From: Alphaproteobacteria bacterium
GTDB lineage: Bacteria; Pseudomonadota; Alphaproteobacteria; JAEULC01
NCBI GenBank assembly: GCA_023150455.1
Contig: JAKLKW010000002.1
Coordinates: 22,899-86,898 of the forward strand
Direction: 5' to 3'
DNA length: 64,000 nucleotides
This document shows, one piece after another, positions 52,449 through 61,812 of the stretch. The notes beneath the pieces are model-generated. The model saw only the letters and a program-made list of their open reading frames with translations. It had not been told where the DNA came from and did no database searches. Made by a program: the position numbers and the translations under genes. The first letter of the stretch is position 1; the number at the start of each line of letters is the position of its first letter.

Positions 52449-53215
52449 TCCTGCGCGTCTTCAATTGGGTCATGGCTGCGGTGATGCTGGCGCCCCTGGT
52501 GCTGATCGTCTGGATGTCGTTCACGCCTGCTGCCTTCTTCCGGCTGCCGACGACCGAGTTCTCGCTGCGCTGGTACCGCGAGGCGTTCAACTACCCGGGA
52601 TTCCTCAACTCCTTCCTGCTGAGCCTCCGGCTCGCCGGCGTTTCGGCGGCGATCGCGACCTTCCTCGCATTCCTCGCCGCCTACGGCCTGGTGCGGTTCC
52701 GCTTCCCGGGAAAGGGCGCGCTCGAAGCCTTCTTCATGTCGCCGCTGCTGGTGCCGGGCGTGGTCTACGGCATCGCCATGCTGCAGTTCGTCAATTCGCT
52801 GGGACTCTACAACACCTTCTGGGCTTTGGTGCTGGCGCACATCGCGATCGTCGTGCCCTACGCGCTGCGCCCTATCCACGCGCAGCTGCGCGCGGTACCG
52901 GAGGACCTGGAGTGGGCTGCAAGGACGCTCGGTGCCACGCGGACGCGGACACTGCTGAGAGTGACGTTCCCGATCTGCGCCCGGGGAGTGCTCTCGGGCT
53001 TCCTGCTCGCCTTCCTCATTTCCTTCGCCGAGGTCACGGTCGTGATCTTCATGACCGGCCCCGCGTACCAGACGCTGCCCATCCGCATCTACAACTACCT
53101 GACCGACCAGATCGACCCGACCGTCGCGGCGATCTCCGCCATGCTGATCGGCCTGTCGCTCGTGCTGATCCTGATCCTCGACCGCATCGGCGGCCTGCGC
53201 CCGGCCGCCAAGTAG
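52445..53215 (+). CDS. ABC transporter permease (PotC-like)
   Basis: MILRVFNWVMAAVMLAPLVLIVWMSFTPAAFFRLPTTEFSLRWYREAF; RTLGATRTRTLLRVTFPICARG EAA loop. Confidence 0.92.
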   Translation: MILRVFNWVMAAVMLAPLVLIVWMSFTPAAFFRLPTTEFSLRWYREAFNYPGFLNSFLLSLRLAGVSAAIATFLAFLAAYGLVRFRFPGKGALEAFFMSPLLVPGVVYGIAMLQFVNSLGLYNTFWALVLAHIAIVVPYALRPIHAQLRAVPEDLEWAARTLGATRTRTLLRVTFPICARGVLSGFLLAFLISFAEVTVVIFMTGPAYQTLPIRIYNYLTDQIDPTVAAISAMLIGLSLVLILILDRIGGLRPAAK

Positions 53216-53236
53216 AAATCACCCTGGAGGGCCCAC

Positions 53237-54019
53237 ATGGCCTACGAGACCATCGTCCTGTCGCACCGCGATGCCGTGGCGACCATCACGCTCAACCGGC
53301 CGACGCTGAATGTCGTGACGCCCGCGCTGCTGCAGGAGCTGCTGGCGGCATTCGACGATCTGGAAGGACGCGACGATACGCGCTGCCTCGTGCTCACCGG
53401 CTCCGGGACGCGGGCCTTCTGCGCCGGCGCCGACCTGGGGGACGAGGCGCGCCATAGTCCAGAAGCCGGGCAGGCCTTCCGCGAGATGGGCCGGCGCGTC
53501 GTCGAGCGCATCGAGACCTATCCCAAGCCGGTCGTGGCCGCAGTCCGCGGCTGGTGCATCGGAGGCGGGACCGGGCTCGCTTGGCCCTGCGACATCCGGA
53601 TCGCGTCCGAGACGGCCAAGTTTCGCGCCGGCGACGTCTATCTCGGCATTATCCCGACATGGAGCGTCGGGATGGTGCGGCTGGTGCACTATATCGGCCG
53701 CAACCGGACGCTCGACACGCTGTTGCTGGGCGAGGACATCGGCGCGCGCGAGGCGCTGGAACTCGGCATCGTCAGCCGCGTCGTGCCCGACGACAGGTTC
53801 GAAGCCGAGGTGGAGCGCATTGCCGCGCGCCTCGCCTCCGGCGCGCCGCTGGCGATCCGGGCGATCAAGGAGGCGGTGCGCTGCCAGTACCGCGATACGG
53901 CCGACCGCGCCGCGATTCTGGAGGAGCAGTGGGCGAAAAAAGTCCTCGCCTCCGCCGATGCCAAGGAAGGCATCGGCGCCTTCAGGGAAAAGCGCAAGCC
54001 TGTCTTCAGGGGAAAGTGA
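53237..54019 (+). CDS. Enoyl-CoA hydratase/isomerase family protein
   Basis: RCLVLTGSGTRAFCAGADLGDEARH; VAAVRGWCIGGGTGLAWPCDIRIASETAKF. Confidence 0.93.
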   Translation: MAYETIVLSHRDAVATITLNRPTLNVVTPALLQELLAAFDDLEGRDDTRCLVLTGSGTRAFCAGADLGDEARHSPEAGQAFREMGRRVVERIETYPKPVVAAVRGWCIGGGTGLAWPCDIRIASETAKFRAGDVYLGIIPTWSVGMVRLVHYIGRNRTLDTLLLGEDIGAREALELGIVSRVVPDDRFEAEVERIAARLASGAPLAIRAIKEAVRCQYRDTADRAAILEEQWAKKVLASADAKEGIGAFREKRKPVFRGK

Positions 54020-54022
54020 CCC

Positions 54023-56146
54023 ATGGCCGATCAGCGCGCCGCGGCGCCGCGGCTCGACATCGGCGGTATCGCCAATCCGCGCTCCGTCGCCGTGTTCGGC
54101 GCGTCGGATAACAAGGACAAGTTCGGCGGCCGGGTAATGCATTACCTCACCCGGCACGGCTTCGCCGGCAGGGTGCTGCCCATCAACCCCAACCGAACCG
54201 AGGTGCTGGGGATCAAGGCCTTCAGGACGATCTCCGACGCACCCCGGCCGGTCGATGTCGCGCTTCTGGCCGTGCCCGCGGCAGCGCTGCTGCAAGGCGT
54301 GCGGGAATGCGCCGAAGCCGGGGTCGGCTGCTGCGTGATCATGACCACCGGCTTTGCCGAGGCCGGCACCGACGAGGGTCGCGATCTGGAGCGCGCGCTG
54401 GTGGACACCGCGCGCAATGCCGGCATGCGCATCGTCGGACCGAACTGCATGGGGCTGATAAGCCCGTTCGCCAAAATGGCGCTGACCTCGTCGCTGGTTC
54501 TGGAGATCGACCGGATCCAAACCGGCCATGTCGGCCTGGTCAGCCAGAGCGGCGCGCTGATGGTTTCGATCTTCAATCGCGCGCACGACGCCGGGATCGG
54601 GTTCAGCCTCTGCGTCTCGCTCGGCAACCAGTCTGACCTCGAGATCTGCGATTTCATCGACTATCTGGTCGGCGACGACAGGACCAAGGCAATCTGCGTC
54701 TATGTGGAGGGATTCAAGGACGGGGCACGGTTCCTGCGCAGCGCCGCAGCCTGCCGCGCCGCCCGCAAACCGCTCGTGATCGTAAAGACCGGCCGCACGC
54801 CGGCAGGCGAACGCGCGGCCCAGTCGCATACGGCGAGCCTGGCCGGATCCTACGGCGTGCTGCAGGCCGCCTGCCGCCGGCATGGCGCGGTCCTGACCGA
54901 CGATCCGGACGCGATGGTGTGCCTGGCCGATCTGCTCGTGCGCTGGCCGAACATGACAGGCGACGGGATCGGCGTGCTGTCGCCCTCGGGCGGCGGAGCA
55001 GGCATCGGGGTCGACCGCACGACCGAGGCCGGGATGCGGCTGGCGCAGCTCTCGTCCGCGACGAAGCAGCGGCTGCTGGAGGTATTGATCCCCCCACAGG
55101 CCGACAACCCAATCGATCTCGGCGGCCGGCGCAGCGGCGACGTCGCGGGGACGGCCGGAAAGGTGATGACGCCGCTGGCCGAGGACCCGGACGTCGCGGC
55201 CGTCCTGGTCGTACTGACAACCGTGCCGTTCTATGAACAGACCACCCGGGAGCTCGCGACGGCGGCGCTCGCCGCCGGCAAGCCGGTGCTGTTCTCGGTG
55301 ACGCCCGGCTCGGCCGCCGACGGACCGCGCCGCGGCCTGCGCGCCGTGGGTTGCCCGTATTTCGACAGTCTCGACCAGGCCTTGCGTGTGCTGAAGCTCA
55401 TGGTCGAGTATCGCACGCTGGACCAGGCAATCGCCGCACCGCCGGTGCGCCCGCCCGGGCTCGCGGCCCCAGCCGGGAATCCGAGCCCGGGACGGCTGAC
55501 CGAGCCCGAAGCGAAGCGCCTGCTCGCGGCCTACGGCGTGCCGGTCACGCGGGAATCCGTCGCCGCCGACGCCGAGACCGCCATGGCCGTAGCGCGGAGA
55601 ATCGGCTACCCGGTGGTGCTGAAGGCCGTGGCGCGCGATCTGGTGCACAAGAGCGATGTCGGCGCGGTGAAGCTGAACCTGGCCGACGATGCGGCCGTGC
55701 GCGCGGCTTTTGCCGCGATAACCGAGACGGTGCGCAAGGCCTTGCCAGACTCTGCGATCGAAGGCTGCGTGGTGCAGGAAATGGTGCGCGGCGAGGCAGA
55801 GCTTATCGTGGGGATACGCCGCGACCCGCAATACGGCCCTGTCGTGATGGTCGGCGCCGGCGGCATTCTCGTGGAGCTCCTGACGGATATCGAGCTGGCG
55901 CTTGCGCCCGTCTCGCACGAACAGGCGCTGGAGATGCTGAAGCGCCTGCGCCTGGCGAAGGTGCTTGCGGGCATTCGAGGCCGTCCGGCGCTGGATGCCA
56001 AGGCCGCGGCAGATGTGATTTCGCGCCTCAGCTTCCTCGCCGTCGACCTGGGCGACCGGCTGGTCGATCTGGAGGTCAATCCGTTGATGCTCCGCAGGGC
56101 CGGCGACGGCGTGATCGTCGCCGACGCACGCGGCTTGTTGTCATAG
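54023..56146 (+). CDS. Acetate--CoA ligase (ADP-forming)-like acyl-CoA synthetase
   Basis: IANPRSVAVFGASDNKDKFGGRVMHYLTRHGFAGRVLPINPNR (CoA-binding) and C-terminal ATP-grasp (YPVVLKAVARDLVHKSDVGAVKLNL). Confidence 0.93.
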   Translation: MADQRAAAPRLDIGGIANPRSVAVFGASDNKDKFGGRVMHYLTRHGFAGRVLPINPNRTEVLGIKAFRTISDAPRPVDVALLAVPAAALLQGVRECAEAGVGCCVIMTTGFAEAGTDEGRDLERALVDTARNAGMRIVGPNCMGLISPFAKMALTSSLVLEIDRIQTGHVGLVSQSGALMVSIFNRAHDAGIGFSLCVSLGNQSDLEICDFIDYLVGDDRTKAICVYVEGFKDGARFLRSAAACRAARKPLVIVKTGRTPAGERAAQSHTASLAGSYGVLQAACRRHGAVLTDDPDAMVCLADLLVRWPNMTGDGIGVLSPSGGGAGIGVDRTTEAGMRLAQLSSATKQRLLEVLIPPQADNPIDLGGRRSGDVAGTAGKVMTPLAEDPDVAAVLVVLTTVPFYEQTTRELATAALAAGKPVLFSVTPGSAADGPRRGLRAVGCPYFDSLDQALRVLKLMVEYRTLDQAIAAPPVRPPGLAAPAGNPSPGRLTEPEAKRLLAAYGVPVTRESVAADAETAMAVARRIGYPVVLKAVARDLVHKSDVGAVKLNLADDAAVRAAFAAITETVRKALPDSAIEGCVVQEMVRGEAELIVGIRRDPQYGPVVMVGAGGILVELLTDIELALAPVSHEQALEMLKRLRLAKVLAGIRGRPALDAKAAADVISRLSFLAVDLGDRLVDLEVNPLMLRRAGDGVIVADARGLLS

Positions 56147-56156
56147 GCGGTGCAGC

Positions 56157-57302
56157 ATGGACTTCGCGCTCGGCAAGAAGCAACACGAGTTACAGGAACG
56201 CGCGCGCGAGGCCGTGGCGCGCGTCGTCGTGCCGATCGTCGACGAGGCGAAGGACGGCGCCATCTTGAATCGCGATCAGGTGTCGCGCATCTACAAGGGC
56301 CTCGTGCCGACCGGGTATCTGGGCTCGACGATCTCGCCCGACCAGGGCGGCGCCGGCTTGAGCTTTCTCGACTACGGCCTGCTGCTCGAGGCGTTCGGCG
56401 CGAGTCCGTTCCTGCTGGGCGAGGTCGTGCCGCCGCGCCTGATCGCCCGCGTCGGCACGCCGGAACAGAAGGCGCGCTGGCTGCCCAAGCTGCTGTCCGG
56501 CGATCTGATCGGAACCTCCGCGATCACGGAGCCACAGGCCGGATCGGACACGCGCGGCTTCACCTGTGAAGGCGTGCCGGGCCCGACTTCCTATCGAATT
56601 ACCGGGAAGAAGAAATGGATCAAGTTCGGCGGCATCGCCGATCTGCTGGCGCTGATGTTGGTCGAGCCGGGCCTGCCATCCAAGGCGCGGCACACGCGCC
56701 TCATCGTCGAGCGCAGCGAGACGCCGTGGATCGCGCGCGAGACCCCTTCGGTCGGCATCCGCAACGTCTCGTACGCCGAGTTGGAGTTCCAGGGCGTCGA
56801 GGCGCCGATCGCCAACCGCGTCAGCAAGCCGGGCGAGGCCTTGCAGGCCTTCGGCCGCGGCATCGAGGCCTCGCGTCCGTTCATCGGGCTCACGGCCATA
56901 GGCATTGCCAATCACGCCCTCGGCCTGGCGACACAGTACACCAGAGACCGCGTCGCTTTCGGCCGACCAATCGCGAAGTTCCAGGCAATCCAGGTAGCAC
57001 TCGCCGACGCGGCGATGGAGATCGCCGCCGCGCGGCTCCTTTGCTTGCAGGCGCTCTGGATGATGGACAACGAGATTCATGCCGCGCGCGAAGCATCGAT
57101 GAGCAAGGTGTTCGCCACCGAGGCCGCGGTCCGCGCCTGCGACGCGGCGATGAACGTGATGGGCGCCATGGGATTGTCGGAAGAGGCTGGCGTCGAGCGC
57201 TGCTGGCGCGACTGCCGGATGCTGACGGTCATCGACGGCACTTCGGGAATCAACCGGTTGATCGTCGGTCGCGAGATGACGGGCCACGCCGCATTCGTCT
57301 GA
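56157..57302 (+). CDS. Acyl-CoA dehydrogenase family protein
   Basis: MDFALGKKQHELQERAREAVARVV; GTSAITEPQAGSDTRGF; GLSEEAGVERCWRDCRMLTVIDGTSGINRLIVGREM. Confidence 0.93.
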   Translation: MDFALGKKQHELQERAREAVARVVVPIVDEAKDGAILNRDQVSRIYKGLVPTGYLGSTISPDQGGAGLSFLDYGLLLEAFGASPFLLGEVVPPRLIARVGTPEQKARWLPKLLSGDLIGTSAITEPQAGSDTRGFTCEGVPGPTSYRITGKKKWIKFGGIADLLALMLVEPGLPSKARHTRLIVERSETPWIARETPSVGIRNVSYAELEFQGVEAPIANRVSKPGEALQAFGRGIEASRPFIGLTAIGIANHALGLATQYTRDRVAFGRPIAKFQAIQVALADAAMEIAAARLLCLQALWMMDNEIHAAREASMSKVFATEAAVRACDAAMNVMGAMGLSEEAGVERCWRDCRMLTVIDGTSGINRLIVGREMTGHAAFV

Positions 57303-57427
57303 GCCGGTCCCGTCGTCGCCGATCGCGTCCCGCGGCATGGTGCAGGGGGCGCGATGGGGTCGCGCTCTCCGGCGTGTTCGGCCGGCTCTGTTACGCTGCC
57401 ACGGCGGCCGGGGAAGGACCACGGTCG

Positions 57428-58189
57428 CTACAGGATCTGGCTCAGGAACTGCCGCGTGCGCGGATCCTTGGCTTGGGCGAAGAATTCCCTGGGCGGGCCG
57501 TGCTCGACGATCACGCCGCGGTCGGTGAAGTAGACGTGGTCGGCCACCTCGCGCGCAAAGCCCATCTCGTGCGTGACGATGGCGCAGGTCATGCCCTCCT
57601 CGGCCAGCTCGCGGATCGTGACCAGCACCTCCTTCACCGTCTCGGGGTCGAGGGCCGCCGTGACCTCGTCGAACAGCATGATCTCGGGGTTCATCGCCAG
57701 CGAGCGGGCGATGGCGACGCGCTGCTGCTGCCCGCCCGACAGCTCGCCCGGATAGGCGTCCTCCTTGCCTTCGAGCCGCACCTTGGCGATCAGGCGCCGC
57801 GCGCGGGACTCGACCTCCCGGCGGTCCTGCTTCAAGACGTGGATCGGCGCCATCATGACGTTCTCGATGGCCGTGCGGTGCGGGAACAGGTTGTACTGCT
57901 GGAACACCATGCCGACCTTGCGCCGCAGCTGCAGCTTGTCGAGCCTGGGGTCGTTGACCTCCTGCCCGTCCACCACGATCGAGCCGCGGTCGATCGGCAC
58001 CAGCGCGTTGATGCAGCGCAGCAGCGTCGACTTGCCGGAGCCGCTGGGGCCGATGACGCAGATGACCTCCCCCTTGGCGACGTCGAGCGACACGCCCTTC
58101 AGCACCTCGACCTTGCCGAACGACTTGTGCACGTCGGCGATGTGGATCAGCGGCGCCTCGGTGCGCGTGACGTGGCCGGCGGGACTCAT
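57428..58189 (-). CDS. Polar amino acid ABC transporter ATP-binding protein (GlnQ-like)
   Basis: VICVIGPSGSGKSTLLRCINALVPIDRGSIVVDGQEV; LSGGQQQRVAIARSLAMNPEIMLFDEVTAALDPETVKEVL. Confidence 0.95.
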   Translation of the reverse strand: MSPAGHVTRTEAPLIHIADVHKSFGKVEVLKGVSLDVAKGEVICVIGPSGSGKSTLLRCINALVPIDRGSIVVDGQEVNDPRLDKLQLRRKVGMVFQQYNLFPHRTAIENVMMAPIHVLKQDRREVESRARRLIAKVRLEGKEDAYPGELSGGQQQRVAIARSLAMNPEIMLFDEVTAALDPETVKEVLVTIRELAEEGMTCAIVTHEMGFAREVADHVYFTDRGVIVEHGPPREFFAQAKDPRTRQFLSQIL

Positions 58190-58202
58190 TTGCCAACGGG
58201 AC

Positions 58203-59054
58203 TCATTTGACCGCGAACCGCTTTTCCAGCGCCACCGTGGCGCGCGAGATCGGGTAGCAGTAGAGGAAGAACCACAGCAGCAGGTAGGCGTACATCGGCA
58301 CCAGCAGCTCGTTGCGCGCCTCGGCCGCCAGCGCGTCGCCGGTCAAGGTCATCGCCTCGTTGACGCCGACGATCGAGCACAAGGGCGTCGCGACGGTCAG
58401 GATCGCGTACAGGTTCATCCAGGGCGGCGTCATGCGCTTCACGCATTGCGGCAGGATGATCATCCACAGGATCTGCCGGCGCGAGAAGGCGAGCGCGTCG
58501 GCGGCCTCCCACTGGCCGAACGGGATCGAGCGGATGGCGCCGCGCACCAGCTCCGACACGTTGGCCATCACCGGCAGCGCGAGGCCGACCGTCGCCTTGA
58601 ACCAGTCCGGCAGCGGGACGATGTGGCCGCCGACGTTCACCTCGAACGGCAGCAGCAGCATGCAGTAGAACAGCAGCACGAGCCACGGCGAGTTGCGGAA
58701 GAACTGCGTCATGAACCACGAGCCCGTGCGCACCGGCGGCAAGAGCGAGATCTGGCACAGGCCCAGGACCGTGCCCGCCGCCGTGCCGATCGCCATGGCG
58801 AGGAAGCTGATGAGGATGTTGAGCGCGAAGCCCTGCGCGAGCAGCGGCGTCCACTTGAGGATGGTCGCGACCGTCGACGGCCGGCCGGCGTCGCTTTGCG
58901 CCTCGGCGATGCCGGCGGAGAGCGCGAAGACCAACGCCAGCGCCACGCCCCAGGCGGCGCCGAGCCCCGGCGCGGGCTCGGCCGCCCCCCGCGCACCCGG
59001 GCGGAACGGCAGCAGGACCGGCAGGTCGGTCGTGCCGTAAGGGCCGGCCCTCAC
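58203..59054 (-). CDS. Amino acid ABC transporter permease (proposed GTG start)
   Basis: LAMAIGTAAGTVLGLCQIS; RNSPWLVLLFYCMLLLPFE; GTG start overlapping upstream stop. Confidence 0.88.
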   Translation of the reverse strand: MRAGPYGTTDLPVLLPFRPGARGAAEPAPGLGAAWGVALALVFALSAGIAEAQSDAGRPSTVATILKWTPLLAQGFALNILISFLAMAIGTAAGTVLGLCQISLLPPVRTGSWFMTQFFRNSPWLVLLFYCMLLLPFEVNVGGHIVPLPDWFKATVGLALPVMANVSELVRGAIRSIPFGQWEAADALAFSRRQILWMIILPQCVKRMTPPWMNLYAILTVATPLCSIVGVNEAMTLTGDALAAEARNELLVPMYAYLLLWFFLYCYPISRATVALEKRFAVK

Positions 59055-59800
59055 GACACGTAGCCGGGCACGCGCAGCGCCCGTTCCCACTTGTGCATGA
59101 TCCAGACCACCACGCCCACCAGCGACACGTAGATCACCAGGAGGACGTTCATCATCTCGGGCACGTTGACCTCGTCGGACCAGATCTGGTTGGCGACGTA
59201 GAGCATCTCCGGCACGGCGATGGCGTAGGAGATCGTGGTGGTCTTCACGAGGTTGACCAGGTTGTTGTTGAGCGCCGGCAGGCTGATGCGGAAGGCGAGC
59301 GGCAGCAGGATGTAGACGTAGGCGCGCAGGCGGCTGTAGCCGAGCGCCTCGGCCGCCTCGATCGTCTCCTTCGGCACCGCCTCGATGCCGGCGCGGAAGA
59401 TCTCGACGTTGAAGGCGCCGGCGTAGAGCGACAGGCAGATCACGGCCCAGGCGAAGTTCGACACCAGCGCCACGCGCAGGCCCTCGTCCGTCATGTAGGA
59501 CAGGTAGTAGCCGAGCGCGAAATAGAAGAAGTAGAGCTGCACCAGCGGCGGCGTGTTGCGGAAGAACTGGATGTAGCCCTGCACGGCGAGCCGCACGGGC
59601 TTGAGACGCGAGCCCTGCAGCCAGGCGCCGACCACGCCCACGACGACGCTCGACACCAGGCACGCGGCCTGGAGCCTGACCGAGGTCAGGAACCCGTCGA
59701 AGAACCGCTGGCGGTCGAAGGCGTCGTAGAAGATGGTGAGCTTGACGCCGGTCGCGCCGTAAAGCCAGCGGAACCATTCCCACAGCGGCGTCAGGTCCAT
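59051..59800 (-). CDS. Amino acid ABC transporter permease
   Basis: FFRNTPPLVQLYFFYFALGYYL; AGIEAVPKETIEAAEALGYSRLRAYVYILLPLAFRISLPAL. Confidence 0.93.
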   Translation of the reverse strand: MDLTPLWEWFRWLYGATGVKLTIFYDAFDRQRFFDGFLTSVRLQAACLVSSVVVGVVGAWLQGSRLKPVRLAVQGYIQFFRNTPPLVQLYFFYFALGYYLSYMTDEGLRVALVSNFAWAVICLSLYAGAFNVEIFRAGIEAVPKETIEAAEALGYSRLRAYVYILLPLAFRISLPALNNNLVNLVKTTTISYAIAVPEMLYVANQIWSDEVNVPEMMNVLLVIYVSLVGVVVWIMHKWERALRVPGYVS

Positions 59801-59833
59801 CGCGGGGTCTCGTGATGATGCGGCATCGAGTCC

Positions 59834-59940
59834 ATCATCCTTCGAGACGGCGCTTCGCGCCTCCTCAGGATGACGGTTTCAATCGAACGCAATGAAACGC
59901 GTCATCCCGAGGTGCAAGCGGAGCGAGCCTCGAAGGATGA
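59834..59940. repeat. Paired REP/BIME-like palindromic element
   Basis: TCATCCTTCGAGACGGCGCTTCGCGCCTCCTCAGGATGACGGTTTC...GCGTCATCCCGAGG...CCTCGAAGGATGA; same layout as 38803-38917. Confidence 0.75.
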
Positions 59941-59965
59941 GAAGCGCCGGCGGCTCAGTCCCGCG

Positions 59966-60790
59966 TCAGCTCTTCGCCTTCTTCGCCTCCTCGTGCATCT
60001 TCTTCAGATAGGCCGAGGCCGGGATCTTCCACTTCTTCTCGAGCTCGATCAGCCGGCCGGTCCGGTGCCATTCCTTGATCATGTCCGACATGAACTTGCC
60101 CCATGGGCCCTCGCGCTCCTCGAGCCGCACGGCCAGGCCCCACGGCTCTTCCATGATCGTGGGCAGGCTCATCTCGTAGTCCTTCCATTTCGCGTCGGCC
60201 AGCCGCTCGGCGAAGGCGGTGTCGTCGTAGACCCAGCCGATGCAGTTGCCCTGCAGCAGCGCGGTCTCGACCTCGGCCTGGCCCTTGAACGAGATGAAGT
60301 CGGCGCCGTACTTCTCGGCCACCGGCTTGTTGTACCAGGCGCCCTGGATGCCGCAGACCTTCTTGCCCTTGAGCTGCTCCCAGGTCTTCAAGCCCGCCTT
60401 CTTCGCCGCCAGCACGTTGACGCCGGACGCGTAGTAGAGCGGCTCGATGATGCCGACGACCTGCCGCCGGTCGGGCTTGTCGTTCATGGTGGCGATCATC
60501 AGGTCGATCTTGCCCTGCTGCAGGAACTGCATGCGGTTGGACGAGACCACCGCCTCGAGCTCCAGCTTCACGCCCAGCTTCTTGGCGACGTCGGCGGCCA
60601 TGTCGGGCTCGAAGCCGACGATCTTGCCGGACGGGTCGCGGAAGCCGAAGGGCTTGTAGTCGGCCTTCGAGCCGACCACGATCACGCCGCGCTGCTTGAT
60701 CTTGTCGAGCGTCTGCGCGGCGGCGGGCAGGGTGGCGAGGGCGGCCGCCGCAAGCGCGAACGCGCCCAGTCCCAAAAGGCGTCTGGTCAT
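59966..60790 (-). CDS. Amino acid ABC transporter substrate-binding protein
   Basis: Signal MTRRLLGLGAFALAAAALATLPAAAQ; IKQRGVIVVGSKADYKPFGFRDPSGKIVGFEPDMAADVAKKLGVKLELE. Confidence 0.93.
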   Translation of the reverse strand: MTRRLLGLGAFALAAAALATLPAAAQTLDKIKQRGVIVVGSKADYKPFGFRDPSGKIVGFEPDMAADVAKKLGVKLELEAVVSSNRMQFLQQGKIDLMIATMNDKPDRRQVVGIIEPLYYASGVNVLAAKKAGLKTWEQLKGKKVCGIQGAWYNKPVAEKYGADFISFKGQAEVETALLQGNCIGWVYDDTAFAERLADAKWKDYEMSLPTIMEEPWGLAVRLEEREGPWGKFMSDMIKEWHRTGRLIELEKKWKIPASAYLKKMHEEAKKAKS

Positions 60791-61227
60791 CTCCAACTCC
60801 CCCAAGTGTAGCGCCGCCCGGTATTCTTCCCGGGCGCGCGATGAAGAATTCCCTCGGATTTGAGCAAGGACCTCCCACCCAGCAACCCGCTCCGGCCGCG
60901 CCCGGCTCATCGACGAATGCGCCGCCGGTCACCCCCGGTGCCCGGGTCGCGACGGACGTCGCGCGGGTGGCGCCTGTCTTCGGCGCTCGTGTTCGGAGGA
61001 CTTGTAGTGCCGGTCGTCACGAGTCACGACGCCCGGCCGACGCACTGCCACTGCAGATACAATAATCGTTCCTGTGATCATTTGCGCTCGTCTAGGCAAT
61101 CGCGCAGTCGTGTACGCCGGACCACTTGCAGCGGCATAAGATTTGTGGGTGCTGCGAACGTCGCGGGACAATACGCGGCCCCGATCCGGCAATACCAACC
61201 AAATCCTCGAGGTGGGAGAAAGCCATC

Positions 61228-61812
61228 ATGGTCAGGTTGCAGGTCAACGGCCAGGAGCGGAGCTACGACGGCGATCCGTCGATGCCGCTCCTGTGGTTCT
61301 TGCGCGACGAGCTGGGGCTGACCGGCACCAAGTTCGGCTGCGGCGTCGCGGCGTGCGGCGCCTGCACGGTGCACGTCGACGGACAGGCCGTGCGGTCCTG
61401 CCAGACGCCGATGAGCGTGGCGGCCGGCAAGGTCGTGCTGACCATCGAAGGGCTCGACCCCGCGGGCGATCACCGCGTGCAGAAGGCCTGGCGCGCCCAG
61501 GGCGTGCCGCAATGCGGCTATTGCCAGAGCGGCCAGATCATGCAGGCGGCGGCGCTGCTCAAGGACAAGGCGAATCCGACGGACCAGGACATCGGCGTGA
61601 CATGGAACGGACGCTTTGTCTCGAGAACGTCAGCCGGCGGCACTTCCTGGCCGGCACGGCCTCGCTCGGCGGCCTCGCGCTCGCCGCGCACATCCTGCCG
61701 CTGGGCGCGGCCATGGCGCAGGACCAGAAGAAATACGGCGCCGACGCCATGCCGAACGGCACGGTCAACGACCCGCGCGTGTTCCTGTCGATCGCCCCGG
61801 ACGGCACCGTGA
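61228..61812 (+). pseudogene. (2Fe-2S)-binding subunit of isoquinoline-1-oxidoreductase-type Mo-hydroxylase, C-terminus missing/out of frame
   Basis: [49 protein letters not shown]...[27 protein letters not shown] then [16 protein letters not shown]...; expected CxRC motif absent; remaining frame overlaps the next gene. Confidence 0.65.
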
